Shown here: positions 23,549 through 35,888 of the stretch, piece after piece
How the letters are laid out: each line of letters opens with the position of its first letter
Numbering within the stretch: position 1 is the stretch's first letter
Source of the DNA: Erythrophleum ivorense
Lineage: Eukaryota > Streptophyta > Magnoliopsida > Fabales > Fabaceae
Assembly (NCBI GenBank): GCA_026724425.1
Contig: JAIUCV010000001.1
Span: 5,280,001-5,344,000 of the forward strand
Length of the DNA: 64,000 nt
Reading direction: 5' to 3'
Made by a program: the position numbers and the translations under genes
Notes under the pieces: model-generated
The model's input: only the letters and a program-made list of their open reading frames with translations
Told to the model about the DNA's origin: nothing
The model's database searches: none

Positions 23549-24691
23549 CACACACATACCTGATTTTTTCAACAATCTTTTGAGATCATGGGCCTTTCTG
23601 TGATAGAGTGCGCAGAGGATATACTCTTGTGGGTTCATGGTGGCATCGGAGCAAGATCCATACATTCTCCACTGCTCCTTCCACATTTCCTTGCTCAGTA
23701 GAAAACTATCAGTTGATAGATCCGGCCAGTATTTGAGCAGATCCTCCCTGTAAGTCCCCTACATATATATTATTAACATCCACCGTCATATATATATATA
23801 TAATCTACCCGCACTAACTGTTTTTTTTTTCCTTTTTTGGCACGTTCCTCTACGTACGTGCATGCCTATGAAGTATTAGGTTATGTTTCCATCAATGGAG
23901 AGGAAAAGAAAGGAAAGAAATAACCGATTCAAATTTAAATGGAGGGGAATGTCTAAATCAAACATTGCCTTCCTTTCTTTTCTCTATTTTATAAAATTCA
24001 AACATATTTTTAATTCATATATTCTTTTCTCTCTTCTTAAGCAAACTGATTTAAGAAAAATAAGTAGATTGAATTAATTATATAAAAATATGTAATTATG
24101 TAAGCGTATTAGAAAAGTATATTGAGAAGCTTACATGTTTTTTTTAATAATTGGCTTGGTTTTTGCTTTTCTTTTTTTGTTGGCTGAGTTTATTTGAAAA
24201 AAGTTCAATAACTCAAATGTAAGACAAGCTTACAGTAGTCTATATAAAAAGAAAAATCCGAAGCTATACTTGATCTATTAATTAAAGACAGAAAAGTCAA
24301 ACTAAATATGAATAATTATATATAAACATGCTAGTCATATGTACCTTAGAGTATAAATTTATAATCAAATTGATTGATCTATTTTCAGAAAACTGAATAT
24401 ACTAAAGAATCAATCTTAGACAGGAGGTGGACTTACAACTTCGTCTGACAAGTCATATTGTGTGGAACAATTTTGGAGTGGAATGCCTGGAAGCTTGAAT
24501 GCCTGAAGGCGGCTAATAACGAAATTTTGTGGGATAGACTCGACCTGGCAAGCGCCATCGTGGGTGAGGCAATAGGACTTTGGCCACCTGGAGACTAGTT
24601 TCAAATAATCATAATCCTTGTTAATAGGATGTGCTTCACAGTAGTGAATCACTCCCCACAACAACAAAACCAAAAGGAACTCGCACTTCAT
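22636..24691 (-). CDS. RNase T2 / S-RNase-like protein A, active site lost
   Basis: Three exons: 24691-24437, 23758-23560 and 22883-22636. All junctions are GT-AG (phases 0 and 1); 702 bases give 233 residues, about the family length. A hydrophobic signal peptide (residues 1-20) is followed by a T2 fold pattern: SRWPKSYC, the C-x6-C spacing, QNC, KYWPDL, YGSCS, NPQEYI, GIIPS, SEIHLCIDYYG and LIDC. Both catalytic motifs are replaced. Where active enzymes have FTIHGLWP this protein has FVISRLQAF, and where they have HEWxKHG it has EQWRMYG, so both histidines and the glutamate are gone. No stop or frameshift interrupts it. It is probably secreted and non-catalytic; its role is unknown. The exon-2 acceptor was chosen (ATGTAG|GGGACT) to keep phase with paralogue B. 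Confidence 0.85.
23106..23510. repeat. Dispersed MITE-like repeat, family 'AGTAAATT', copy b (inverted)
   Basis: Read on the minus strand it begins GAGTAAATTACAATAATC, continues AAGTTTGGCTAAATTATG, and matches the copies at 5851, 35301 and 51138. It lies in intron 2 of RNase-like gene A. Confidence 0.6.
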
Positions 24692-24765
24692 CTTGTCGTT
24701 TCCAAAGGGAAGATTACAAGTACTCTTGGATCTTGGATGTGCGTTGCATGCTCAAAGGTTACTGC

Positions 24766-24773
24766 CTTTTATA
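24766..24773 (-). promoter_or_regulatory. TATA box of RNase-like gene A
   Basis: TATAAAAG on the minus strand, 75 bases before the ATG. Paralogue B has a TATA-type site at almost the same distance, and the short leaders share CCCTTTGG and AAG just before ATG. Confidence 0.6.
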
Positions 24774-24939
24774 GAAATCTCAAGGTCACTAGTACTAGTC
24801 TACTTACCTTGAATCAGGACTTAGGGGTCAGGTGGAAAGAAAGAATGTGGAACCTTAATTATTATAGAAAGGAAGTTCAAAGAAATTCATATTGCATACC
24901 AACTTTTATTTCATTAACTTTCCTTTTTTTTTTTAGTTA

Positions 24940-25595
24940 GTTACAAAAGAGATACCAGACTTTAGAATTATAAAATAATAAAAAGATAAAGGCTGAGATA
25001 AAATTTACGTATATCAAAATTTCATGACACTTATTTAAAAATATGTGTCACTCAAGTCAAGACTTTTAAATTGTCTTCCGCTTACCTCATAAGCTTATAA
25101 TGCCTAAAATATGATTTGACCTACTACAGTACACAAATACAAAAAGTCCAAAGGTTAGGCTTAATGGTAAAGACATGCACGAGATTTATTGGTTTAGACC
25201 AATGTTAAAGATTCAAATCCTAGCATTTTTTTTTTGGTAGGGGGGGGGGGGGGGATTTTGGCCATAAAATTTTCTTTTGTTGCCAATTCTCTAATTCTAG
25301 CTTGCATAATTTTCCTTTAACGAGGCTTGATAAACACATTAGTTGAATCGCACATAAATTGTTAGCATAAAAAAAATAATGGGTTGATCAATCCATTAGC
25401 CTACAATTTGGACTAAACTACTAAAAAATATTTGTTAAATAAAAGAGTTAAATTGGACTTTTTAAGATTAAAATGAACTATAATGTCTTTGGATCATGTC
25501 TATAATCCATTAGATTTTTTAAAATATTTAGCAAAAATAGTCCAATAATATATAGCTGCAATGTAGGAGAATATTCAGATATCATTACAATGTAT
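24940..25595. other. Intergenic DNA with a possible tRNA-derived SINE fragment
   Basis: At about 25155-25230, GGCTTAATGGTAAAGAC and GATTCAAATCCTAGC resemble A-box and B-box promoter words of a tRNA-derived SINE, followed by a T run and 15 G (25240-25254). It does not fold as a tRNA by eye. The rest is featureless. Confidence 0.35.
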
Positions 25596-26359
25596 CACTA
25601 CAAAAAAAATAGGCTCTAGCGTCGGTTAAAGAAAGCATCTAACGTTAGTTATGATCGACGTTAGGTTGACTAACGACGGTTAAAAAAACCGACATTAGAG
25701 GCAGCGTGGAGAACCCCACTAACGACAATTATATCAACCGTTGGAACAACTGACGTTAGAATCTAATGTTGGTTAGAACCGACGTTAAGCAATGAAATAG
25801 GATAAGTTGTGTTTGTCAACTAACGTCGGTTACAATCGACGTTAGAGTTAAAGAATTTATAAACATACTAACGTCTGTTATAACTGACGTTAGATTTGTA
25901 CCTTTAACGTTAATTACGACTGACGTTAACATCTTGCAATGGTGAATGTACTAACGTTGGTTATAACCGACGTTAGTTTTCTATTGAAAGTATCTTTGCA
26001 TAGCGTTAGTTATGACCGACGTTAGGCAACAGAAAATGCGTTTTTTAATTTGATTTTATTTCTTTTATATCTTGTTATCTTGCTATTTTCCTTTTGCCTT
26101 GCTATACTTTGATATATGTAAAGAAATTGAACATTCACATGAAATTAAATTTTAAATTAATTTGCTATATAAGAAAAATTTGGATTTAATAACTATCTAT
26201 TTATATGATCTTCATAAAAGTTTCACCATACAAAAGTATTATAAAACATTAACTAAATAAGATAAACACAAGGCAACTATTAAGCCTTATAAGTTGTCAT
26301 CCAAAAAAGGCTTTAAATATGACACAGAACAAAATAAAATCAACAAAATCCAAAACACC

Positions 26360-26735
26360 TCATAGATCAAGACTTGCACTAGATGATCGTTGACCAGGGG
26401 CAGGTGAGGCTTCTGTACTACCAACATCAGGTGGCTGCATGAAAAAAAATACAAAAATTACATTTACTCAAAGGCTTTTTAATATAATAATTTAATAATT
26501 ACACAAGTTAACATTTATATTACCTATGAATGAGACGCCCTAGCAATGTGAGAAATGTCTAGTGGTAGCTCCATTCCCAATTTTTCTACTAAATATTTAA
26601 ATATGCCATTCATTCGAGCTTGCTCGTGAGCCAAGTGAGCTTGTTCCATTGCACGCTCTTCCTCTATGATTTTTAGTTGTTCCTCCATTGTTGCCAACTT
26701 ATTCTTTAAAGTTATCCTATGTGAAATTTCTTCCT
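26360..26735 (-). pseudogene. TNPA-like transposase C-terminal remnant in the CACTA element
   Basis: Minus-strand blocks 26735-26524 (coiled-coil-like LATMEEQLKIIEEERAMEQA, then EKLGMELPLDISHIA) and 26434-26360 (PPDVGSTEASPAPGQRSSSA, then stop). They resemble the C-terminus of plant Ptta/En/Spm transposases from memory. The first block carries an in-frame TAG at its end. Earlier exons are not recognised. Confidence 0.45.
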
Positions 26736-28759
26736 ACATATCAAAACAATAAATTATCATATAAGAGACAATGTAATAACTACCACAAAGTAGGAGCAAA
26801 AAAGTCAAAGTGACCACAATATATGGGGAGACAGAAATACTAGCTCCAGAATAAAAAGAACAGATGTAGAAAGCAACTCTGAAACTTAGAAGTCACTACT
26901 TAATACTACAAAAATAATGCACAATATAAATCATGGCAATGTGCTAAGAGATGCATCATCCATGTATGACAAATAATAATCTATAAAGCTAAAATTAGTG
27001 CAACACCAAAAAGAAATTTTTTCCTATCTGTCATAAAAGAACGTGGGTTTCATATTCAAACTATTAATCATCAACTGCAAACATTAATCCCCAAAAAGAA
27101 AAAATGTAATAGGCTTCTACTAGAGTAGCTTCACCAGATATATACAATCGAAGCTTATAAGCAATTACAAACATCTAACTAATTGTTATAAAAGGTATCA
27201 ATTTTTACTAATTTAGATGCATTACTTATTAATTCATAAAGAATTAATCAGAAAGCACTAATTTACCCCCATAAAAAATTGAACACCAACAGGGATGAAT
27301 ATATGTAATTTTATTGCAGACAGTAGCAAATAAACGAGGTGAGTTGATGTCTTGGTTAAGTATGACTCCAAGTCCTGTTTCATTGTGAAGAAGCAATAAA
27401 GGTTGTGGATAAAATCTAACTCAACATTCATTTTATTTTATTATTATTAATTTTATTATTAAAAATAACAAGGAAATGGTAATTGAAAAGAGGAAGATAT
27501 TTTTCATCAGTAAATGCTCAAAAAATATAATACCTTTTCCTATGTTATCAGCAAAGCAGGTGACAGCAGAGGCAAGCAAAAGAAACAAAAATAAGCAAGT
27601 GATAAAGCCATGTCTCTCTATCCCCAGCTATAGTTGTTCACTAATTTTGCTGATTTTGGGTAACAATTCAAGTTATCTCCAACTAGAGATAGAGCTTTAA
27701 CATGTCTTTTTTCTTTTTGTAACAATATACTACGTAAGGAAAACAATTCAAGTTATATCTGTAGTCTACACGCTCTTTAGTAGGGAATTATCTCTCATCC
27801 CCATTTAAGTTTGGTATCCTTTCTGAATCTCATTATCATTTATTTTTCAATCAGCACTACAACCCTCTATTCAAATGTTGCATTGGAAATTTTAAGTGCA
27901 GATTCTGTTATATCCAAAAACCTCTTATATGTAAGAGAGAATAACACACTGAATATATATCCAAAAAACCTCTACCGTTGTCCTCAGATATAAGCCTTGC
28001 CTGAAGAAAGAATTAACTTCACAGACATTAATCATAATAGTAACTTAAAACAATAATCAAACAAAAGGCATTAGAATAAAGTTCAGAGCTCAAAAAATGG
28101 TAAACATCAAACAATTTTTAGATTCAAATCATAACTCCCAAAGCTATGTGGATTGTGTTTTGTGTTATTAGAATTTTTTAGTTCACTGCTAGCCATTGAA
28201 TTGCAGAGAGGTAAAAATTGGCCAATACAAGATACAACCTCCAGGTCAAATAAGGACACAACTATGAAAACAAAGGAAAAAAAAATTGTCTGCATAATTG
28301 GATGACTGCCATTAGTTTATATTTATCTGGCATAGCATAAAACATTCATGTTTTCTGCTTAACATGAACTAAGCTATAGCTCACACAAGGAGAGTTAAGC
28401 TTTCTAAAAATGAAAAGAACCTTTGCTCTTTTAAATTTTAATATTAAATGGGAATGAGATTCCTAAATTTTTAGCCAACATAATCTTCAAGTGTATTACT
28501 TATTCAAATTTTGCACATTACAATAAGCCACTTTCCTGAATGCGATCTTATATGACCAAGCCTAAAGCAAATAGTCCCAAAATATGACAAGAAATTGTTT
28601 CTTTTCGCCTAATCTAATCATATTTTTGCATTAATTGTCATACACAAAACAAATGCTAACTTTGAATAAGTAACAAATCCAAGTAATAGAACAAACACTC
28701 AGACGGGCACATTGAATGGAGATCCACAATCTGATTCAGTAAACAAATTCGAATAAGAA

Positions 28760-29420
28760 TTAAGAATAGCTCAAGGACCAGGAGGACCCATATCAAAAAG
28801 TAAAAAATCAATTATTAAAGCCGGGATCCTTATGCCTCTCACCTTCCTCCACCCTCTTCTTATCGGCGACTGAGGCCTCTTCGAAGAAATTCCTACCAAA
28901 GCCTGGCCTCTTGAATGACGAAGGATCATCACCATCGCAGCCGTCACTGAGCTCAAGGTCTAGTGCTTGGTCTTTGTGGAGGAGCTACCGTTAGGTTTCA
29001 CAGTGAGTGAGGATCGAGGCACCAAGCTTTAAAGACATGGCCGAATGCTTGAAGCTCCTGTGGCAGAATTTGGAGGAAGAAATTGCATCTAAGGAAGCCG
29101 AAATCTGAGGAAGAAGCTGAAGCTCCCACCGTTTGAATGTGAAGCTCCCCTAGCCGAACACCTGAATCTAAATCTCCCAAAAGGAAGCTGCATCTGAAGC
29201 CATAATCAAGCGTGCATTTTGCAAGTGGTAGAAAAAAAGAGATGGTCGAAGAGCTTGAAACAGAGACGGAAGATTCATTCATTCCACCGTTTCACTCATT
29301 GTTGGACGCGTGTCACGTTTTCTGCCACGAGATGCAAGCAACGGCCAAGATCCACGCAATTCACTACGCACTGCACGCCCACGGATCTGCTTCCGTAATT
29401 GTTTTATTTAGTTAAAAAAT
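28760..29420. other. GC-richer block inside the CACTA element, possible captured host DNA
   Basis: Base composition rises sharply compared with the rest of the element, with short open frames on both strands (28998-29282 minus, 29212-29415 plus). I recognise no product. CACTA elements often carry host gene fragments, so capture is an inference. Confidence 0.35.
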
Positions 29421-29546
29421 TTTAACAAATACTAATGTCAGTTGTAGGTAACAGACGCTAAAAAGGATCCAACTGGACTTCCTACATCGGTTGTTGTGAT
29501 TGACGTTAAAGGACCGATGTTAAATGAGGATTTTTTTGTAGTGTAT

Positions 29547-32093
29547 ACGTTTTTAGATAGAGCTATTTGACAGATGCTAAATTTCTTCTTCTTCTTTTTT
29601 TCTAACTTTTACATTATTTCAATTGAATTTTGGTTAGAAACCAAAAGTTTTATCAAAAAATAGTATTATACAATAAAAAATAGTAAAAACTGAGCAAAAC
29701 TAACAAAAATTTGTAACATAATTGGCCAAACTAACTACATTTTTGTCAAAAAAATAGTTGGCCAAAACCAACCATTTTATATATAATAATGTATTGTTAT
29801 ATATAATAATATTTATAATTTAAAAAATTGATATAAATTATATATGATTTAAATTTTAATTAATTAATTAATAATATAATAAATTATAAATATTATATTC
29901 TAAATATTTATTTAATTTATAGTATAATTTATATTATTTATATTTATTATTAAATATTAAATATTTATTTAATAAATTAATAATTATATTATTTAATAAA
30001 TAAATAAAAATAATATTAGAGTTTTCTATTAATTACTATAAGTTACTAATTATGATAACTTATAATTATTATTTATTATTTATATTAATTATTCAAGATT
30101 ATTGAGTATTAATTTTAATTTTATTAAATTATCTCATATTAAATCTTTTTTAATTCTTATTTAGTTTAAATTTAACATTTTTACTTCATAAAATTATATA
30201 TAATATATATTTTTTATTTAAATTATATATTACATATTTCTATAGAAATTTCTATAGAAAAAGCTTTTTACCTATAAAAATATGGTCAAACATGTCCAGT
30301 CATATTTCTATTAAATGTTTTCAAATTTTTTAAAATTTTTTTAATTTTATTTTTTAATATAAATAAAAAATTAATTACATTCTTTTTTAATTTTTAATTT
30401 TCAAAAATTTTAATTATTATTTATATCAATTAAGATAATTTATAAAATATTTATTAAATATTAATAATAATATATCAAGTATTAATAAAATGATAATAAT
30501 GAAATATAAATGATTATATATGTTTAATTGATATAAATAATAAATAAAAAATTCTCAAAATCAAAATTTAAAAAAGTAATGCAGTTAATTTTTATTTATT
30601 TATTTTGAAAAATAAATTCAAATTTTTTTTAAAAAAGTTAGAAACAGTGAATAGAAATATGGTTTAAAATATCCATTTTCATTTTCATCATCATCTCCAT
30701 CTTTCACATTTATGCAAAGATCCACTTCTCAAGAAGTCGCATATTAGATAAAATTATATTAGAAATGGGGTATGTAAGTAGAAAGGCCATATAAATCTAA
30801 TGTCTTAAAACTTTAGGTCAAGTGGTAATGTCAAGTTTATTTATATATTTCTTTTCAAATGTTCAAAAAGAATGCCCAATAGATCTTAATGATCTCTGAA
30901 GCTCCCTTAGGCCACAACAATGGTATCAAAGTTTGGTTTGGTCTAAAGAAAAATGAAGATGATAGTCTAAGTAAATAAAAACCCTCATTTGCACTCACTG
31001 AGAATGACAGGTTTAGTGATTAGACATAGTCATATGAACATTAGGCCTTTAGTGGCAAGATGTAGGTCCTGGATCCTAACATTCTTTGTTTCATCTAAAA
31101 CATGGTCTTGATGTTTGAAACTCATAAATAGCTTTTATTTGTTCTAACATAAAAATAAATTTTTGATTTAACCACTCTTCAATAGCTAATTCTTACATCT
31201 ATAAGTGTCTTTATCAAAAATTAAGTTTATTTTTATGCTAAGACCTGAGAGGGTTTTAAATATTAGAGAATTCATTAGATTTTCTTTGTTGGACTTCTGA
31301 GATGAGTTATATAAGTGAACTTGATACAATCATAAGAGTTTTTTTTTTGGATAGAAGCACTTCATACAATCATAAGAGTTTTTAGAAATCCCCTTCTACG
31401 CACTTATCTTGTTTTTTTAGGGGTTTTGCTATTTAATGATTTGCCTTTGCGGGAGTTAATATGCAGTTTGTCTTCTTTTTCCATGTGAGGTTCATTACTT
31501 GGTGGTTCGCACCTTGGAGCTGATATACGAAGGAAGTTGAGGGACGCAATTTGGACTCAACTTGGTTCAGAGAAAATTTTATTTCTTTATGCACTGCAGA
31601 TGAGATACAAAATGTGCTTCGAATGACTCTATTGCTTGTACAAAACCACACACAATCACTATTTATCATGGTTTGTAAAATATTTTCAATTTTTATTATT
31701 TTATTTCTTTTTTTTTAGTAGAATTGTCGTGTGGGATTTTGTATCCCCTCGTACATATAGGATCAAATCTTGTCACCATGTGTGACAATAAGTCTCCTTG
31801 GTACTCTTTAGTTATTTATTACTTATATTCATTTATTTGCAAGTTTGGGGGTTTCAATGGCCCTATCTAATTAATTTTGCCTAAAAAAAAAAGCCAAATG
31901 AAGTTTTAAAACATATATATATAGTTTTCCTTAGAAGAATGTTTTAGAAAACAAAAACAAAAATAAAAACAAAAAGAGAAACAAAGAAACCTTTTTTCAA
32001 CAATTGGTTATTAATTTATAAGAAAAAAGGTTTAAGGTTTCTCTCAAAAATAAGGAATCGGATTTTCAAACATAATTATCCTTTTTTGGAGTA
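29547..32093. other. AT-rich intergenic DNA with a copia remnant
   Basis: 29750-30660 is extremely A/T-rich. A copia LTR-like stretch with primer-binding site is annotated separately at about 30797-30931. Nothing else is identifiable. Confidence 0.5.
30797..30935 (+). mobile_element. Copia-type LTR end plus primer-binding site
   Basis: The segment runs TTTAGGTCAAGTGGTAATG to TTAGGCCACAACA and is followed by ATGGTATCAAAGTTTGG, close to the tRNA-Met primer-binding site TGGTATCAGAG. No gag or pol sequence follows. Confidence 0.5.
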
Positions 32094-33520
32094 TGTCTTT
32101 TGGAAAAAGAAAATATGATAAAAAAATAAAATATACATGAAATACAATGATAAAAGAAAAAAAAACAATTAACAAAAATAGAAACAAAAAAAAGAAAAAA
32201 AGAGAAATAAGTAAAATTTTCATACTTATGCAGATTTCTTTTAATAGGAATATATAATCACTAAAAAAAATCAAATAAGTTGTACAAAATTTTTTTTAAA
32301 AAAAGAAGATTAAGAAAAAAGAAGAAAAAAAGATAATAAGAAAATTGGAAGTACAATAAAAACTAAGATGGACAAAAATTAAAAAAAATCAAAAAAAATA
32401 TATGATAAAATCAAAAGATCAAAATGGAAGAAATGGTTGAGAGATGGGAATAATTTAGACTTTGCAAATTGAAACACACAAACCAATTTCAAAATTTTCT
32501 TAATTGTAAGGGTCTAAATGATTTTCATTTTATTTTCCTTTCAACCAAAACATAAAAAAAAAACAAAAATGAAAAGCAAAATATAACTCAAAAATTTGAC
32601 TAAAAAAAACAAAAATTAAAAGCCAAAACAAAACAAAAAATAAAGACGAAAACAAAAAACAAAGGCAAAAGATAAAAACAAAAAGAAAAAGAAAAAGAAC
32701 AAAATAGAACCAAAAATAAAAAATAAAAGAGGAAAAAAGGAAAATACAAAACAAAAAAATAGAAAACCAAACAAAGAAAACAAAGAAGAGGGGAGAGTAA
32801 AATTGATCTAGTCTTTTGTAAATAAAAACATACCAACCAATCTCAAACTCGTTTTATTTGCAAAAGTCCAAATGATTTTTATTCTCTTTCTTTTTTAAAA
32901 AAAATTAGAGAGTCAAAAATTAAAAATTAAAAATCAAACAAAAACAAGAAAAATAAGAAATAAAAAATAAAAAAAAACAACGAACAAATACAATATCATT
33001 CGAATTATGTGAACTTTGATCCCTATTGAGGATACATAGGTCCTAGGCTTTTATCTTAGGTCAAGTCCGCTTTTATAAATAAAATCTTTTCTTTCAATAT
33101 ATTTTCTTTCTTTAATTTTGTTTCTTTTTTTTTTTTTTACTTTTAATTTTATTTCTTTTAATTCCTTTATTTCTTATTTTACATATCATTCGTTAAAGAG
33201 AATTAAAATAGAATTAAGGTTATTTTATTTTTGCGCAACTAACTTAGGGTAACCGTTCTTAATAACGGGTGTAGTGGGGTACCTAACACCTTCCCCACTC
33301 ACAATCGACTCCCGGATCCATTTTCTGGTTCGCAGACCATTTTTCAAACTAAAAAAAAATTTCCAAAGTTTTATCTTTTCAAAAAATAAAATTTTAGTAG
33401 CGACTCCTAAATCTACACTTATTTCAATTTTGAATTTCGGTTTTCGATTTCATTGAGAAAATCGAATTTGTCGAATTTTTTTTTTAAAGGCGTCATGCGG
33501 TTGTATTTTCGGGTGTGACA
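32094..33520 (+). mobile_element. Candidate solo LTR, Ty3/gypsy type
   Basis: The 3' part (33238-33520) carries words I recognise from long plant gypsy LTRs: GGGTAACCGTTCTTAATAAC, CTAACACCTTCCCCACTC, CGACTCCCGGATCCATTTTC, and the terminus GGTGTGACA. A matching left terminus TGTC lies at 32094, and AGTA stands on both outer sides (32090-32093, 33521-33524). The 4-bp duplication is weak support. The interior is A/C-rich low complexity with an internal duplication. Confidence 0.45.
32455..32900. repeat. Internal tandem duplication within the LTR-like block
   Basis: Two diverged copies about 355 bp apart share AC(A/C)CAACCAAT.TCAAA and AAATGATTTT.ATTCT-like words (32478-32560 and 32832-32900), each followed by a lysine/asparagine-codon-like A-rich tract. 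Confidence 0.55.
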
Positions 33521-33524
33521 AGTA

Positions 33525-35300
33525 TCATAGCTAAGAAAACCAAACTAAATTGACTGGTCGATTTGAAAAGTCATAAATTGACTATGATTTTAATTCAATT
33601 GACTCTAAAATCTAGATAAGCAAAAAAACTCGTAAACAATTGGCAAAATCAACAAAAAAAATCATAAAAATTGAAAAAAATTGAATTAAATCGGTCAAAA
33701 ATTATTTTTTTTGGGTCTAAATAAAAAATTTGACATTTTATAATAGAGATTGATAATATTTATTAAACTCAGTCCAATTTATTTCATATAAATTTGTTAT
33801 TATATGTAAATACTTTATCTAATTTATATATTTTTTAAATATTTATATTTATTTTAAATGTTATTTTATAGTATATGTATCTATTTAATTGTAAAATATT
33901 ATATATATTTATGCTTTTTTATATATTTTTTTAAAAATGGTTTGATTTCAATTTAATTATAGTCAGATTATTGAACTGTGAATCATTCTTTATCTTAATT
34001 TAATGATTGGTCAAATTTTTAAAATATTGAATAATATGCCTTTCCTTTATTGCCTTTTTTTTGGTCAAAATAGTTTTACACTTTATTTATTTATTTATTT
34101 TGGTATTATTTGTTGGTAAGCATAGGTTTGTGGTTTTGGGTTGATTGGCTTCATTTTAATCATCCCTTATGTTGTCTATAAAAGAAAGAGGGTTTGTCAA
34201 TTTTGCTCAAGAAAAGGGGAGCATGCCACTTGAAAAAGTTTCTAAGTGACATCATAATTTTGCAAGGAAATAGCTCGCTTGTTTTTTGAAAAGAAATAAA
34301 AAACATGCTCAACATCATTTGATTGAATAGTTGACCTAGTTCCTTATTTGAAGAAACCCTCCCAACTTCTAAACTGTTAACTTGCATTGCATGAATCTTA
34401 CTTCAATTCAATCAACCAAACGGGCTATTCATAAGGGAAGTGCTAAGGTTTAGAAGTAGTAGTCTCATTTGAATTAATTACAATCTCAATCTTTTGGTAA
34501 AAATTTAAATAAAACAATTCTAGTTTCCCTTTTCATTATAATGAACCCAAATTACATTAAAAGAATTTCTATCTAAAAATAAAAGAATTTTATTATACAT
34601 TAAAATATCACTTATTTAAAATGAATCAAATATTAATGAGTAATAAAATTTTCGGCTTAATAATAATAAATAACTAAACTATCCAAATTTAAGAAAAAGA
34701 ATATTATATATATTCAAATTTTTGTATAATAAATTAATTTTAAACATTAACAAATAAGTATTTGGGAATTTTAAAATTTATACTAATATAAATTAATATA
34801 TGTCAAGATTGTACATTATTATATATATTTATTTCATTAAATTTTATTATTTTTAATATTTTTATAATATACGCTTATTAGTTTAATTCTCATACATTAT
34901 GTATTCTTATGTATATAATTTTTTTAAAAATGATAAAGTATAAAAATTTTGTTATCGTTCGAATAAAATATTATGTATCTATTCTAATATGTGTTTAAAA
35001 CTAATTCGTGTCCCTGTCCGAGAATAACGACTAAATTTTTTTCGATAAATTGGTATGAGAACTTATAAATAACAAATTATTAATAGAAAATGATAATTGA
35101 TAGTTATTAAAATATAATGGATTATTACTTATAACTGTTTATTTCTCAAGATAATGGGTGCACAACAGAAATTTGAAGTTCAAAACGTCATAACTAAGAG
35201 TTTTAGTGACACTAAACAAGGTTGTTACTTAAAGACTTTTAGTTAAATTTTGTCGTCCCTAAAATGTTAAAAAAGAATTATGCAAATCTCTCTTAATATT
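33525..35300. other. AT-rich intergenic DNA
   Basis: No gene or element recognised. Confidence 0.5.
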
Positions 35301-35888
35301 CGGGTAAATTATATGTAATATTTTTTTGTTTAAAAAATACTCCTTCCGGTTCTGTTTATAAAAAAATTTAAAGAGATTTTTTTGGTTTCAAAATATAAGA
35401 AACATGGTACATTTTTTTATTTCACTAAATAATAAATTTTTTTTTTACCCTTCATTTATTGTTACATCTAATACACTTAACAATACATAACGTTTTCCCA
35501 TACAAAATAAAGATTGGTAAAATAGGAAACAATTATCAAATTTGAACCTAATTAATGAGTTAAACTAATATTAACTATTTTTTTTAATACCAGTGAAACA
35601 GTTTTTTGTTTCTAATAAATAGGATCGGAGGGAGTACCATTTGACTCTTCTCGCATTTAATATATATTGAAAAACCTTCCACCTCTTAATTTGTCTTGTC
35701 AATTTATTTTTATACATAATATATATTATATAGAAAATTAATTTTATTAACAAAAAATAAATTTAAAAAATATTTTTATAATATTTATCACATATCAAGA
35801 GAGTTGATATTTGTAAAATAATATATTTATATATATACATATAACATGATTTAACTAATCCATAAGAAATATTAGTGTAATTTATCTA
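35301..35888. repeat. Dispersed repeat, family 'AGTAAATT', copy c, interrupted
   Basis: Left piece 35301-35339 and right piece 35635-35888 match the order of copies a and d, for example the AAAAATTGCACTTGACTC region of copy a. The Stowaway MITE at 35340-35634 sits between them. Confidence 0.6.
35340..35634. mobile_element. Stowaway-like MITE 2 (nested)
   Basis: Inverted ends CTCCTTCCGGTTCTGTTTAT and AATAAATAGGATCGGAGGGAG, trimmed here to the matching core, with TA on both sides (35338-35339, 35635-35636); 295 bp. It has inserted into copy c of the AGTAAATT family. Confidence 0.85.

Larger units (their letters stand above)
25596..29543. mobile_element. CACTA (En/Spm) transposon, non-autonomous, complete ends
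   Basis: Starts CACTACAAAAAAAATAGG and ends ATTTTTTTGTAGTG, with TAT directly before (25593-25595) and after (29544-29546); 3948 bp. The left subterminal region (25610-26030) is packed with variants of the palindromic word TAACGTCGGTTA...ACCGACGTTAG; a few weaker copies lie at 29430-29525. Inside are remnants of the small transposase gene and a GC-richer block, but no intact transposase. Confidence 0.92.

Noticed and set aside
25150..25235. A tRNA gene
   Set aside because: A-box and B-box-like words are present, but the sequence does not make a cloverleaf by eye; at best a SINE fragment.
32044..32836. Phe-rich open frames on the minus strand
   Set aside because: They are translations of an A-rich low-complexity tract within an LTR-like block.
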